Translations under genes and position numbers: made by a program
Shown here: in pieces, positions 28,380-36,689 of the stretch
Position numbering within the stretch: position 1 is the stretch's first letter
Layout: each line of letters begins with the position of its first letter
Assembly (NCBI GenBank): GCA_963733145.1
Contig: CAVTCJ010000011.1
Location: 124,001 to 188,000, forward strand
DNA: 64,000 nt
Source: JAHIKV01 sp963733145
GTDB taxonomy: Bacteria; Planctomycetota; Planctomycetia; Pirellulales; Thermoguttaceae
Direction: 5' to 3'
The notes under the pieces: generated by a model
Seen by the model: the letters and a program-made list of their open reading frames with translations, nothing else
Databases searched by the model: none
What the model was told of the DNA's origin: nothing

Positions 28380-29057
28380 TTATTTTGGACGAGGGTGCTG
28401 AAATTCTATTTTGTCGGACTTGCCCGGCTCGGGAAGAGACAACTCGAAACGCTGCGAGCCGGATTGCAGGACCACGCGGCGGGGATGCACTTCCATCACC
28501 TTGAACGCGGCCCGCATCGTCGTTTTCGGATCCTTGATTTCAATCTTCTGCCCCGCGGTGTAAGTCTTGCCGCTGATTTGGGCCACGCTGCTTCGCGGAC
28601 CGATGATCGTGCCGGAAAGCGTCAAGCCGACGTCGCTGGGCGTAACGATCGCCGCCGGCGGCTTGGGCTCCGCTTTGGGCTCCACCTTCACGACCGCAGG
28701 CTTTGGAAACTCGAACGGGTCGCGCATCTTCGCCGGCATGGTCGCCGTGATAGTGTGCGGGTCGTTGTGCATTCGGCGGTCAATCTCCTGCCAGGAAGGC
28801 AGGTTTTGCATCGTTGCGGCAGAGGGGGCAGACGAGGCAGTTTTCGGCGCAGCAGCCGCCGACGCCATGGACGCCGGCGCCGGTGTTGCTTCGTCGTGCC
28901 TCATCCAGCCGCGGACCAGCGGTATCCAAAAATATATCGAGACCACGCACAAAATCCCCAAGACGGCCGCTTTCTTGGGATTGGCGGTCGCTTCGCGGCG
29001 GAGTCTCTTAACTATTCTTCCCGGTTTCACTATTGTCGCTCCGAGGGCGTAGCGCAC
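28380..29057 (-). CDS. PilP/GspC-like inner-membrane protein
   Basis: A 225-residue protein with one membrane helix (AAVLGILCVVSIYFWIPLV), a Pro/Ala-rich linker, MRDPFEFP, and a C-terminal beta domain (SDVGLTLSGTIIGPRSSVAQ, GKTYTAGQKIEI, VLQSGSQRFEL) of the type in PilP and the GspC homology region, which links the inner-membrane complex to the secretin. Similarity is structural, not clear at sequence level; position between pilO and the secretin is the best support. GTG at 29030 is an alternative start. Confidence 0.7.
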   Translation of the reverse strand: MRYALGATIVKPGRIVKRLRREATANPKKAAVLGILCVVSIYFWIPLVRGWMRHDEATPAPASMASAAAAPKTASSAPSAATMQNLPSWQEIDRRMHNDPHTITATMPAKMRDPFEFPKPAVVKVEPKAEPKPPAAIVTPSDVGLTLSGTIIGPRSSVAQISGKTYTAGQKIEIKDPKTTMRAAFKVMEVHPRRVVLQSGSQRFELSLPEPGKSDKIEFQHPRPK

Positions 29058-29120
29058 CCCTGTGCCTGCCCCGGCTCCTTCGTTTATCGGTAATCTTGCC
29101 TGGAATATGCAATCGGAACT

Positions 29121-29660
29121 CTATGGATTATCGGAAAACACGACCAGGTTTACCTGGAACTTTACATTTCCGCCATCGGCCTTTGTCTTCTCTAGTCGCA
29201 ATGAATCGACCCAGATTGACTCGGGCAGCTTCTCTATTGCACCCAGAAATTCGAAGACCTGCGAGAACATTCCCGCGCAGTCGATCGAGATGGGGATCTC
29301 GCGGATCTCCTCGTGGACGACGAACGGTTCCGGATCGAACCGCGTGACCGCCAACCCCGAGTTCTGGGCCAGTGCGTTGATTCGCCCGAAGAGCGCGGGC
29401 AGGTCTCTGTTTCGAGGCGCCGATCGCTCCCACTTCTTCACGGCCGACTCGGCCGTGATGAGTTCTTTTTCGGACGCGGTCAACGTGTTGGCCATGTCTG
29501 CGGCCTGAGTGACGAATTGCCGCTTGGTTTGGATTTCTTCCTGAGTCTCGCGGATTTTCCGCCGGCCCGGGTTCCACACCAGGGTCAAGTAGGCGATGGC
29601 GATGGCCGCCAGCGATAGCGTCAATATCCAGTTGCTTTTCCGGATGGTGGAATTGTTCAT
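29121..29660 (-). CDS. pilO: PilO-like pilus assembly protein
   Basis: A 179-residue bitopic protein: short cytoplasmic start, membrane helix (WILTLSLAAIAIAYLTLVW), a coiled coil (RRKIRETQEEIQTKRQFVTQ) and a ferredoxin-like C-terminal domain with FSQVFEFLGAIEKLPESIWV, the most conserved PilO region. PilO pairs with PilN in the inner-membrane alignment complex. It follows pilN after 246 bases that hold two repeats. Confidence 0.85.
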   Translation of the reverse strand: MNNSTIRKSNWILTLSLAAIAIAYLTLVWNPGRRKIRETQEEIQTKRQFVTQAADMANTLTASEKELITAESAVKKWERSAPRNRDLPALFGRINALAQNSGLAVTRFDPEPFVVHEEIREIPISIDCAGMFSQVFEFLGAIEKLPESIWVDSLRLEKTKADGGNVKFQVNLVVFSDNP

Positions 29661-29722
29661 CGCGGTCTTTCTCTACTAAGCGAGCGATCATAAACAACTT
29701 GGACAATGCCTGGTACAAAGCC

Positions 29723-29893
29723 CTGTAGGGAACGCCCTCCGCGGCGTTCCGGGATTCGGCAAAACACGCCTTACTCTGCTCCACGGAACGCCACGGAGGG
29801 CGTTCCCTACAGGCTACAGGCGGAAACTGTTCAAGTCATTTCTGAGCGCGTCCTAAGCCCTCACCCTAACCCTCTCCCGGAGGGAGAGGGGAC
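29723..29893. repeat. two palindromes between pilN and pilO
   Basis: First, 29723-29812: CTGTAGGGAACGCCCTCCGC to GGAGGGCGTTCCCTACAG. Second, 29857-29893: a PAL7 unit, CCTCACCCTAACCCTCTCCC followed by GGGAGAGGG. They lengthen an operon spacer that is otherwise one base (pilM-pilN) to a few tens of bases. Confidence 0.8.
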
Positions 29894-29906
29894 ATATTGA
29901 ACTTCG

Positions 29907-30641
29907 CTATTGTGCTTTGATCTGTACGACGGCTTTTTGTTTCGGACCGGCGACGCCTCCCGGCTGGCCGTAGCCAGGCCGAACGTCCAGCACGGCGCGG
30001 AACTGCACGGCGGCCTCGCGTTTTTCGCCTTCCTTCTCGCTCAGCGAATCCAATTCGGCGTTGTCGAACAGGTCCACGCCGTCCAATTCGCTGAGATACC
30101 GGTGCAGGGCGGCGCTGTCTTTGGCCTCGCCGGTCAATACGACGATCGTTTTCATGGCGTCCACCCGGTCGCGGATTTTCTCCAGGTCGCGCTCGGCGGG
30201 GGGTATCGACTTGAGCCGCTCCTGTTCGGCCTTCTGGTCCACCACCCTGCGAGACGCATTGGGCGACGCGGCCCCCGCCTCGCGGATGATTTGCACCTGC
30301 TGGAAGGCAATCTCATTTGGCAGCGGCCCCATCAGCGCCGCCAGCAATTGGGTACGCGGCCAGGGGTGGCGAAGATAGGTAATCAGTTCTGCGCGGGCCT
30401 TCGTCCGACTGAGGTCTTTTTGCACCTCGGCCAGGCGGTTTTGCAGTTTGACGGCCGTCTCGTAGACCGGCGCGATGGCCGCCAATTCTTCGTTCACGCG
30501 GCGGGCGTGCCAGCGCTGGCCGATCATCGCCGCCGCCACCAGGGCGACGATCGCCGCCGACGCCACCACTTGCCACGGCTGCGATTGACGCCGTTGGTGT
30601 CTCTGGCGATATTCAAAGGGTAGGAAATCGATGTCTTGCAT
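29907..30641 (-). CDS. pilN: PilN-like pilus assembly protein
   Basis: A 244-residue protein whose first residues MQDIDFLPFEYRQRHQRR contain the PilN signature (I/F-x-x-LP-x-x-Y) that docks into PilM. A membrane helix (VVASAAIVALVAAAMIG), coiled coil (YETAVKLQNRLAEVQKDLSR) and a periplasmic domain (ALHRYLSELDGVDLFDNAEL) follow. It starts one base after the pilM stop, indicating translational coupling. Confidence 0.87.
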   Translation of the reverse strand: MQDIDFLPFEYRQRHQRRQSQPWQVVASAAIVALVAAAMIGQRWHARRVNEELAAIAPVYETAVKLQNRLAEVQKDLSRTKARAELITYLRHPWPRTQLLAALMGPLPNEIAFQQVQIIREAGAASPNASRRVVDQKAEQERLKSIPPAERDLEKIRDRVDAMKTIVVLTGEAKDSAALHRYLSELDGVDLFDNAELDSLSEKEGEKREAAVQFRAVLDVRPGYGQPGGVAGPKQKAVVQIKAQ

Positions 30642-30642
30642 T

Positions 30643-31698
30643 TCAATGTACTTCTCTCAATGCCAAACCGGCGGCCACGTCCCACTGTCCGTTGCGCCCG
30701 GCGAGGCGGCTGCCGTCGAACGGCCGCAAGGGGTCGCCCAACGCACAGGGCAAATCCAGCCGGGCGGCCAGCCATTCCGCCAGGCCCTCGGTGGCCTCGC
30801 CGCCGCCGAGGACCACCTGGCTGAGCGGTTGCCCCCGGAAGGTGACGCTGTAATAGCGAATGCACAACGACAACTCGCGGGCCAGTTTGTCCATCGGCGG
30901 ACGGATTGCCTCTTCGATGCCGCGGTCGATCTCGGCGTCGCGCTGCTGCGGCGTGCGGTCGCCGTTGTGGCGGCGCAGCGCGGCGGCGTCGCCGGGAGTC
31001 ATCTTCAAGTGCCGCGCCACCGCGTCGTCTAAATGCCGCCCCCCTACGTCGATGTATTTGACAAACATCGTATCGGTTCCGCGGGCGACCACGGCCACGG
31101 TGGACGACGCCCCCACGCCCACGAACATCACGCGGCGCTGTTGGTCGGCGTCGCGGCGGAACTGGCGGCCGTAGCAGCGGAGCATCGCCAGCGGCTCGAC
31201 GTCGACCGCCACTGGACGCAGACCGGCCTGCTCGACCACGCCGAGCAGCCGGTCCATCGAGGGCCGGTGGCAGGCCAGCAGGACCACTTCGCGGCGGACG
31301 GTGTCGCCCTGGCGGACGTCGTCGGCCTCGATGAAGCGGATTTCGGCCTCTTCGCTGCTGAAGGGGAGCCGGCCGGCCGCCTCGAAATGGACGATTTTGG
31401 TCAGTTCGTCGCCGCTGGACTGGGCGACGCGGATATTTTGCACGAAGAGGTTATCGGCCCCCAGGCAGAGGACGGCGTCGCGGCCGCGGAAGTTGCGGCC
31501 TTCGCGGGCGCGGCGGAGGGCCTCGGCCACTCGTTGCTCGCGGCGCTCCGCCTTGCCCGACGTTTCCGGCGGCAAGTCCCACCGCGCGGCCTCGTGGACC
31601 GTCGCCCGGGCGGCGTCGAATTGCAGCAGCTTGACCGAGCGGCTGCCGATGTCGACGCCGATTGGTCCGCAACGTTGTACGGGCAGCCACTTCGCCAT
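30643..31698 (-). CDS. pilM: PilM-like actin-fold pilus assembly ATPase
   Basis: A 351-residue protein of the actin/FtsA fold. GVDIGSRSVKLLQFD is the phosphate-1 loop, and VMFVGVGASSTVAVVARG, IDVGGRHLDDAVARHL, and VVLGGGEATEGLAEWLA are the later nucleotide-binding segments found in PilM. The start MAKWLPVQ at 31698 is preferred over an ATG five codons upstream. PilM sits on the cytoplasmic face and binds PilN's N-terminus. Confidence 0.88.
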   Translation of the reverse strand: MAKWLPVQRCGPIGVDIGSRSVKLLQFDAARATVHEAARWDLPPETSGKAERREQRVAEALRRAREGRNFRGRDAVLCLGADNLFVQNIRVAQSSGDELTKIVHFEAAGRLPFSSEEAEIRFIEADDVRQGDTVRREVVLLACHRPSMDRLLGVVEQAGLRPVAVDVEPLAMLRCYGRQFRRDADQQRRVMFVGVGASSTVAVVARGTDTMFVKYIDVGGRHLDDAVARHLKMTPGDAAALRRHNGDRTPQQRDAEIDRGIEEAIRPPMDKLARELSLCIRYYSVTFRGQPLSQVVLGGGEATEGLAEWLAARLDLPCALGDPLRPFDGSRLAGRNGQWDVAAGLALREVH

Positions 31699-31721
31699 GT
31701 GTGTTGTCCTCAAGTCCTATT

Positions 31722-31753
31722 GTTGGGGTTGGCAGTTGAACTGCCAACCCAGC
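31722..31753. repeat. PAL2 palindrome
   Basis: GTTGGGGTTGGCAGTTGAACTGCCAACCC hairpin filling most of the spacer between the GspH-like gene and pilM. Confidence 0.8.
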
Positions 31754-31760
31754 TTCTACT

Positions 31761-32342
31761 CTAATTTTCCATTTCTGGCGGCGGATTGCTTGAACAAACG
31801 CCGACGCTGGTGATGCCCGTCACCGGGTTGACATCCAGTTCGAGGTATCGGGCCTGGGCCCCGTTGCCTGCTGTCAGCCAGATTGCCGTGGCGGCGGGGT
31901 TGGTGGTTTGGCCCAGCGGGCCGAATTCCACTTCGCCGGTCCCCATCGCCGGGGTGCCGGAGGCAACCGCCGCCAATCGCACCAGCGGACCGACGCGCGG
32001 CAACTCGTCGAGATCGACAACGTGCTGGTTCGGCGGGCCGCCGGGCGACGAAAACGGCGAGGCCGGCAATTGATCCAACGAGGGATTCGTGCCGCTGTGC
32101 GTCAACACGTAGCGGTTCTCGTTCAACTGAAACGCGATCTTGTATTTGCTGTTGTTCGAGACGGCCAGACTCCTGGCATAATCCAGCTCTGCGGCCACGA
32201 TCCGGGCCGTGGAGCGGAGTTGCTCCTCCACCGCCGGCTGCGCGCTGGGCAACGCGATGGCCGCCAGAATCGCCGCTATGGCGATCACCAGCAGCAGTTC
32301 CATCAGCGTAAATCCGGCGGATGGTCGAAATCGTTTTGGCAT
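31761..32342 (-). CDS. GspH/FimT-like pseudopilin
   Basis: A 193-residue minor pseudopilin. The class III leader ends at Gly of SAGFTLMELLLVIAIAAILA, with Glu at mature position 6 (preceded by one extra residue) and the hydrophobic helix. The C-terminal part has the GspH/FimT-like RSTARIVAAELDYARSLAVS and ending GVCSSNPPPEMEN. A prepilin peptidase is needed but none is in the window. Confidence 0.88.
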   Translation of the reverse strand: MPKRFRPSAGFTLMELLLVIAIAAILAAIALPSAQPAVEEQLRSTARIVAAELDYARSLAVSNNSKYKIAFQLNENRYVLTHSGTNPSLDQLPASPFSSPGGPPNQHVVDLDELPRVGPLVRLAAVASGTPAMGTGEVEFGPLGQTTNPAATAIWLTAGNGAQARYLELDVNPVTGITSVGVCSSNPPPEMEN

Positions 32343-32352
32343 CGGAAGAACG

Positions 32353-32595
32353 TCAGTCGTTGGTCTCTTTCACAATCACTACCTTCACCTTGCCGGACCG
32401 CAGCAGGTCGTTTTGTTCCTTCAAGAGGTTTTTGATTTCCTCCAAATTGGCGATCATCGCCTGGCGGTCCTTCGGCGCGTTGGCCAGCGTGGGGACCGAG
32501 CCGCTCTGGGCCGCGCCGATCCGGTAAAAGCTTAGCACGCAATAACATACAACGACTGCCAAGATCGCCAGCCACCAGTGTTTGCGCCGGTTCAT
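32353..32595 (-). CDS. small membrane-anchored protein of unknown function
   Basis: An 80-residue protein with an N-terminal membrane helix (HWWLAILAVVVCYCVLSFYR) and a short amphipathic helix (AMIANLEEIKNLLKEQNDLL) probably forming a coiled coil. It is 10 bases upstream of the GspH-like gene and co-directional, so it belongs to the pilus-like operon. No family recognised. Confidence 0.65.
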   Translation of the reverse strand: MNRRKHWWLAILAVVVCYCVLSFYRIGAAQSGSVPTLANAPKDRQAMIANLEEIKNLLKEQNDLLRSGKVKVVIVKETND

Positions 32596-32760
32596 GGGAA
32601 AGTTCCTTAGGTTGTGGAATAGTGGGTTGTTAAATCATAATGTGGCACAGCCGCCCTCGGCTGTGACTGGAAACGTTCTAAAATCGTAGCCCGTGCGTTT
32701 CACGCACACTACATTGTTGATTTTTTGCAACGTCGACAGTCCAAATTCGGACGAATGACA

Positions 32761-32826
32761 GTTTAGCGGCCGTCGGCACGACGGCCTACGACGCCAAAGG
32801 GGCCGTCGTGCCGACGGCCGCTAAAC
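32761..32826. repeat. PAL4 palindrome
   Basis: GTTTAGCGGCCGTCGGCACG to CGTGCCGACGGCCGCTAAAC, with a PAL5 half unit (GGCACAGCCGCCCTCGG) at 32643-32668. The 284-base gap 32596-32879 holds no gene. Confidence 0.85.
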
Positions 32827-32879
32827 GGAAATTGTCGCTACGTGGCACAAATAACACGGATTTTGGATCTCCTGAACGT

Positions 32880-34421
32880 CTATTGTTCCTCGGACCACGT
32901 CAATAGGTCCCAGCGAAGCCCGCCGTCGTCGGGGTGGGGGACGAAAATCGGGTCGTAGGAGTTCGCCCAATGATACGTCGGCGGGGAAGTCTCCGGCGCG
33001 AACACGAGTCGCGGCGTGGGATCGAGCCCGTAATACGCCATGAACTCGGGAAAATACTCGATCGCGTCCCGCGGATTCCAATACAGTTGCAGGACGAACC
33101 AGTTGTAATACACGCTCCAAATCAGGTTGTTCCAGGAATCGCGCTGCTCGACGTAGAGCTTGCTGGCGACCAGCTCGCCCGTCAGGGAAAAGGCCGTATT
33201 GTAGGAACCTTGGCTCACGGTGAAACTGTCGAAGACGGTGATCAGCCCGGTGACTTGGCCCGCGCTGCCGCTATCGACGGTCGTATTCTGCGCACTAACG
33301 GCCGCCAATCGGACGGGAGCAGTCGAGCCGGCCAGGGCGGGAAGGTCCACCGGCTGGACGGTGACGTTCGTGCCCCGGAAGCGGATGTCGTCCTTGCAGA
33401 ACACGCTGCCCTGGATGGTTACGTTGTTATAGAGCGAAAGGCTTCCGTCGCGGTAAAACAGCCCCAGCGGATTGGTCTGCACGTCCGGGTCCCCGCGTGG
33501 TGTCGGTGAGAGAGGAGGGGATTGGCTCGAACGGTGTAGGCCGGTCCGCCGGGATAGATGCGATATGTGCTCATCGAGGTCGGCTTGACCCAATCCGTGA
33601 TGTTTTCACCCGCGCCGGCGTCGATGGCGGCCACGCCCAGTTTGCTGGTCAGCAAGGTGTAATACTGGTTCTCTTGTTCGCTGAAAGGGAGATAGACTGG
33701 GCCATTGAACGTCCGGTAGTCGGGCCGGCCGTTCCGGCGCATCTGGTTCAGGTCGGACATGTACCGCGAGCGGGCGTCGCTGTCGTTCGGATAGTGCAGG
33801 GCCAGTTTGAGTTTCTTTTGCAGCCGGACTTTGCCGGTGAATCGGCAAGGGATGTCGATTTCGGTGTCGTATTTCTTGGTTTGATAGACGGTGTAGCCTT
33901 GCATCCCGGCCCAACTCGCGGGCTGCGGGGCCAGTTTGCGGGGAATCAGGCGGACCACCGCCCGGACCCGATAGCTGGCGATGGACGACGGATGCTCGGG
34001 ATCGACGGCGTAGCCCGTGGATAAGAGCGAGACGCGATACGGCTGGTCGGGGTCGTTGGAGGCGAGCGTCGCGTCGCCGGCGGTGAACGTCGCCCGAAAC
34101 GACTCGTCAGCGCCCAGCGAGCCGTTCAGCGCGGTCCCCACTCCCGCCCAATCGGTGCGGGACATTTTCTTGATGGCCATCGTCATGCCGGTCACGGCGG
34201 CCCGGCGGGCGGAGGCCGATGCGGTCGGAGTTCCGTTGGATCGTGCCGGCGGTGAACCGGCTCCGCATGGCGGCGTAGCAAAGTCCCACGGTCAGCGACA
34301 GCAGCAAGAGCACCATCAGCAGCGCCATGCCGCGGCGATTGTTTGGTGCGTTGGTCCCACTTGACTGTAGGAGGCGACTGCCGTCGCTGACCGGCGGATT
34401 ATTCATTCGCAACATGCTCAT
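32880..34421 (-). CDS. GspK/PilX-like pseudopilus protein (two frameshifts)
   Basis: About 513 residues if repaired. The N-terminal RRGMALLMVLLLLSLTVGLC is the GspK/PilX-type hydrophobic helix; the residues before it (SDGSRLLQSSGT) are encoded by a PAL8-like repeat. Next comes a domain with GYTVYQTKKYDTEIDIPCRF, then, after a shift near 33505, YRDGSLSLYNNVTIQGSVFC, a beta-helix-like stretch as in large pilus-associated exoproteins. Shifts lie near 34215 and 33505 and cancel. It would cap or initiate the pseudopilus. Confidence 0.72.
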
Positions 34422-34448
34422 CGGCGACCGGACTCGCCTCCTATATAA

Positions 34449-35308
34449 TCATTGTTTCGGCAACTGGTAATAGAGCGCGGCGGAGCCGAAAAACGGGACG
34501 GCCTCGGCGGCGGCGGGATTCGACGCCGTCCATTCCGAACCGGGGACCAATTGCAGCTCAGTCCGCACCCAGACTTGGCGCATCCCGGCCTGCGAGCCGT
34601 AGATGCCCTGCACCCAAGGCAGGTCCTTCCAGGCAGTTGTGCCGGCCTTGTAGGCGTCCCAATCGGCCGCCGAGGGGCGCAGCCGCACCTCGAATCGGGC
34701 CGCTCCCCGCAGACTGCCGCCGGAGGTTTTGCACGTCCGCAGCAGGTCGGTGAGCACGACGGCCTTCGTCGCGGCCCTCTGTTTCAGGGATGTCAGCGCG
34801 GCGAGCCAGCCCGCGGCGTCGTCGGCCGCTGGAACCTGCCCGGTGTTGGTCGGCGCCGTTAGTTCGACCAATTGATGGGCGCGTTCGCCGCCGGACAGTA
34901 GATGATCAACTCATTGAATCGCGGCAGACCGTCGGGCGCGGCCGGAACCCCGGCCGGCCGCCAGACGACCAGCGCGTCCGGGTAGCGGTACGAATTTTCT
35001 GTTTCCGCGACGACGATGCAGCCGGGAAAGTTCTGGTTGGCGGTCGCCCGGCGGACGTTTTCCGCGATCCGATCGAGCGCGATCCGCGCGTGCTGGGTGG
35101 CGGCGCCGTAGCCGTCGCAATACTCGAACTCCTGCTCCACCGTCCTGGTTAGCGCCCCCATGGTGCCCACCACCATCAGCATGATCGTCATGGCGATCAT
35201 CAACTCCAGCAGCGTGAAAGCGCGTATGTTTAGCGGCCGACGGCGTATTACTCCCCTCTCCCTTTGGGAGAGGGGCAGGGGGTGAGGGCAGATCGCTTCC
35301 GACAACAC
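34449..35308 (-). CDS. GspJ/PilW-like pseudopilin (frameshift)
   Basis: The leader RAFTLLELMIAMTIMLMVVG has Ala, not Gly, before Phe+1 and Glu at position 5 of the mature form. The rest (FEYCDGYGAATQHARIALDR, VVAETENSYRYPDALVVWRP) fits GspJ/PilW minor pseudopilins. A shift near 34868 separates NELIIYCPAANAPIN from the C-terminal VELTAPTNTGQVPAADDAAG to 34449. No ATG precedes the leader: the sequence just upstream is PAL7 and PAL4 repeat, and GTG at 35308 is my best start, which would give a leader of ~30 residues. Confidence 0.75.
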
Positions 35309-35396
35309 CTCAGTTATTCTTGAGCGGCTGTCTGACAGCTGACGGCACGTCGGCCCTTTTCCGGCGCTGGCCGCCGTGCCGGCGGCCGCTAAACGG
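35249..35396. repeat. PAL7 and half PAL4 units upstream of the GspJ-like gene
   Basis: CTCCCCTCTCCCTTTGGGAG at 35249-35290 is a PAL7 hairpin; GGCCGCCGTGCCGGCGGCC at about 35368-35396 is a PAL4 half. They occupy the normal start region of the pseudopilin gene. Confidence 0.75.
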
Positions 35397-35426
35397 CTGT
35401 CGGCTCTTCCGGGTTCTAATGAACGG

Positions 35427-36125
35427 TTAATTGATCGGCAGCGGTGGAACATAAGCGACAACTCGCCTGATTTTCGCCAACTCGCGGTCTCCGCGGGCCG
35501 GGTCCGCATATATGATCCGCACTTCCACGGCGCGGTAATCGCTCGTCTGACCGGCCGGCAATCGCGCGGTCGGGTCGGCTTCGCTGACATAATAAACGTC
35601 GACTTCCTGCCGCCAGTTTTTGTAGTATCCGCTGCGGCATTGGAAAGCCGGATCGCGCTGGCCCCCTGCGCCGTCGTCGGCGCCCAGCGGCACGCCGTAG
35701 GGATCGCTCGGCGGCCGGCTGCGGACTCCGTTGAAATCGCCGATGTCGTCGTAATAGGCCCGGGCGGCGCCCATCTCCGTCGCATTGGGGCCGAGCACGG
35801 TCTGATAGCCGCCGGCGCCGACGGCCATGTAGCGGCCGCCGACCACCTCGTCCATCAACTGCTGGGCCATGCCGTTGGCGATGGTCGCCCGCATGGCTTC
35901 GTCGGTGGTTTGCAGCGAGGCCGAGGTCCCCAACAGCAGCGCCGCGGCGGCAATGGCCGTCAGCGTGATCGCCACCATCGCCTCGATCAGCGTGAATGCA
36001 CGTGGGGCGCGGCGCGGAAAAGGAGGGACCGGCTTCGTGGGCCCGGCAATTTTGGCAGTGCAACAAACGTTGCCGCCGCGGCGCCTGTTCCCCTCTTTCC
36101 GTCGGCAGGTTTTCGCAATTTTCAT
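35427..36125 (-). CDS. GspI/PilV-like pseudopilin
   Basis: About 232 residues. The leader ends APRAFTLIEAMVAITLTAIA, again with Ala at -1 and Glu at mature +5. The body has QTTDEAMRATIANGMAQQLM and a run of loops (RYMAVGAGGYQTVLGPN) common to PilV-like minor pilins of planctomycetes. ATG at 36125 (MKIAKTCRRKEGN) gives a long, basic leader of ~43 residues; 36167 is an alternative. First gene of the pseudopilin run. Confidence 0.8.
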   Translation of the reverse strand: MKIAKTCRRKEGNRRRGGNVCCTAKIAGPTKPVPPFPRRAPRAFTLIEAMVAITLTAIAAAALLLGTSASLQTTDEAMRATIANGMAQQLMDEVVGGRYMAVGAGGYQTVLGPNATEMGAARAYYDDIGDFNGVRSRPPSDPYGVPLGADDGAGGQRDPAFQCRSGYYKNWRQEVDVYYVSEADPTARLPAGQTSDYRAVEVRIIYADPARGDRELAKIRRVVAYVPPLPIN

Positions 36126-36689
36126 GTCGCTCGTCAGTGGAAAAAACCGGCGCGGCGGGGTCCCCAAAAACCCAGCTTGCCCCGCCGCGCCGCGATGAGC
36201 GCTCCACCCCCAAAGCGCAGACGCATGAAACTATAGGATGGCGAAAACTGCCCGGCAAAATTATCGCCGCCGTTCGAGGCGGGTTCGGCCCTCGGCCGGC
36301 CTTCTCCATGCCGGATGAAGACCGGCTTGAGGTCAATTCACCACATGCCGCCGCGGTTTGGCAACGCCGGCGCGGGACCGCAACGTGGCGGCGTTGCATT
36401 TCAGCAACGCCGTTCAGTGCGTAGGGCGGGACAAGCAAAGCGCGGTCCCACCACGAAGTTACGCGGATTTTGGTGGGGCTGCGCTGCGCTTGTCCCATCC
36501 CATTACGCGAAGGCAACCATCTGTTTAGCGGCCGTCGCTACGACGGCCCTGGTTCTGCCGCAAGCCGCCGCGATCCGCCGTAAAATTGGATACTTGTTGA
36601 CCAACTGGAATTCCCCTGGTGAAACGCGCCGCGATCGGCGGCACATGGTGCGTTGCACGCACCCCACGAGACATTTTCTCCCGCCGGTG
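36126..36689. other. intergenic region with PAL1 and PAL4 repeats
   Basis: Between the sigma factor gene and the pseudopilin operon. It contains a PAL1 unit (36421-36501) and a PAL4 unit (36523-36570), each a degenerate palindrome. No gene is supported; long plus-strand readings here are shadows of the sigma gene. The operon promoter is presumably in 36126-36420, but I cannot place it. Confidence 0.6.
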
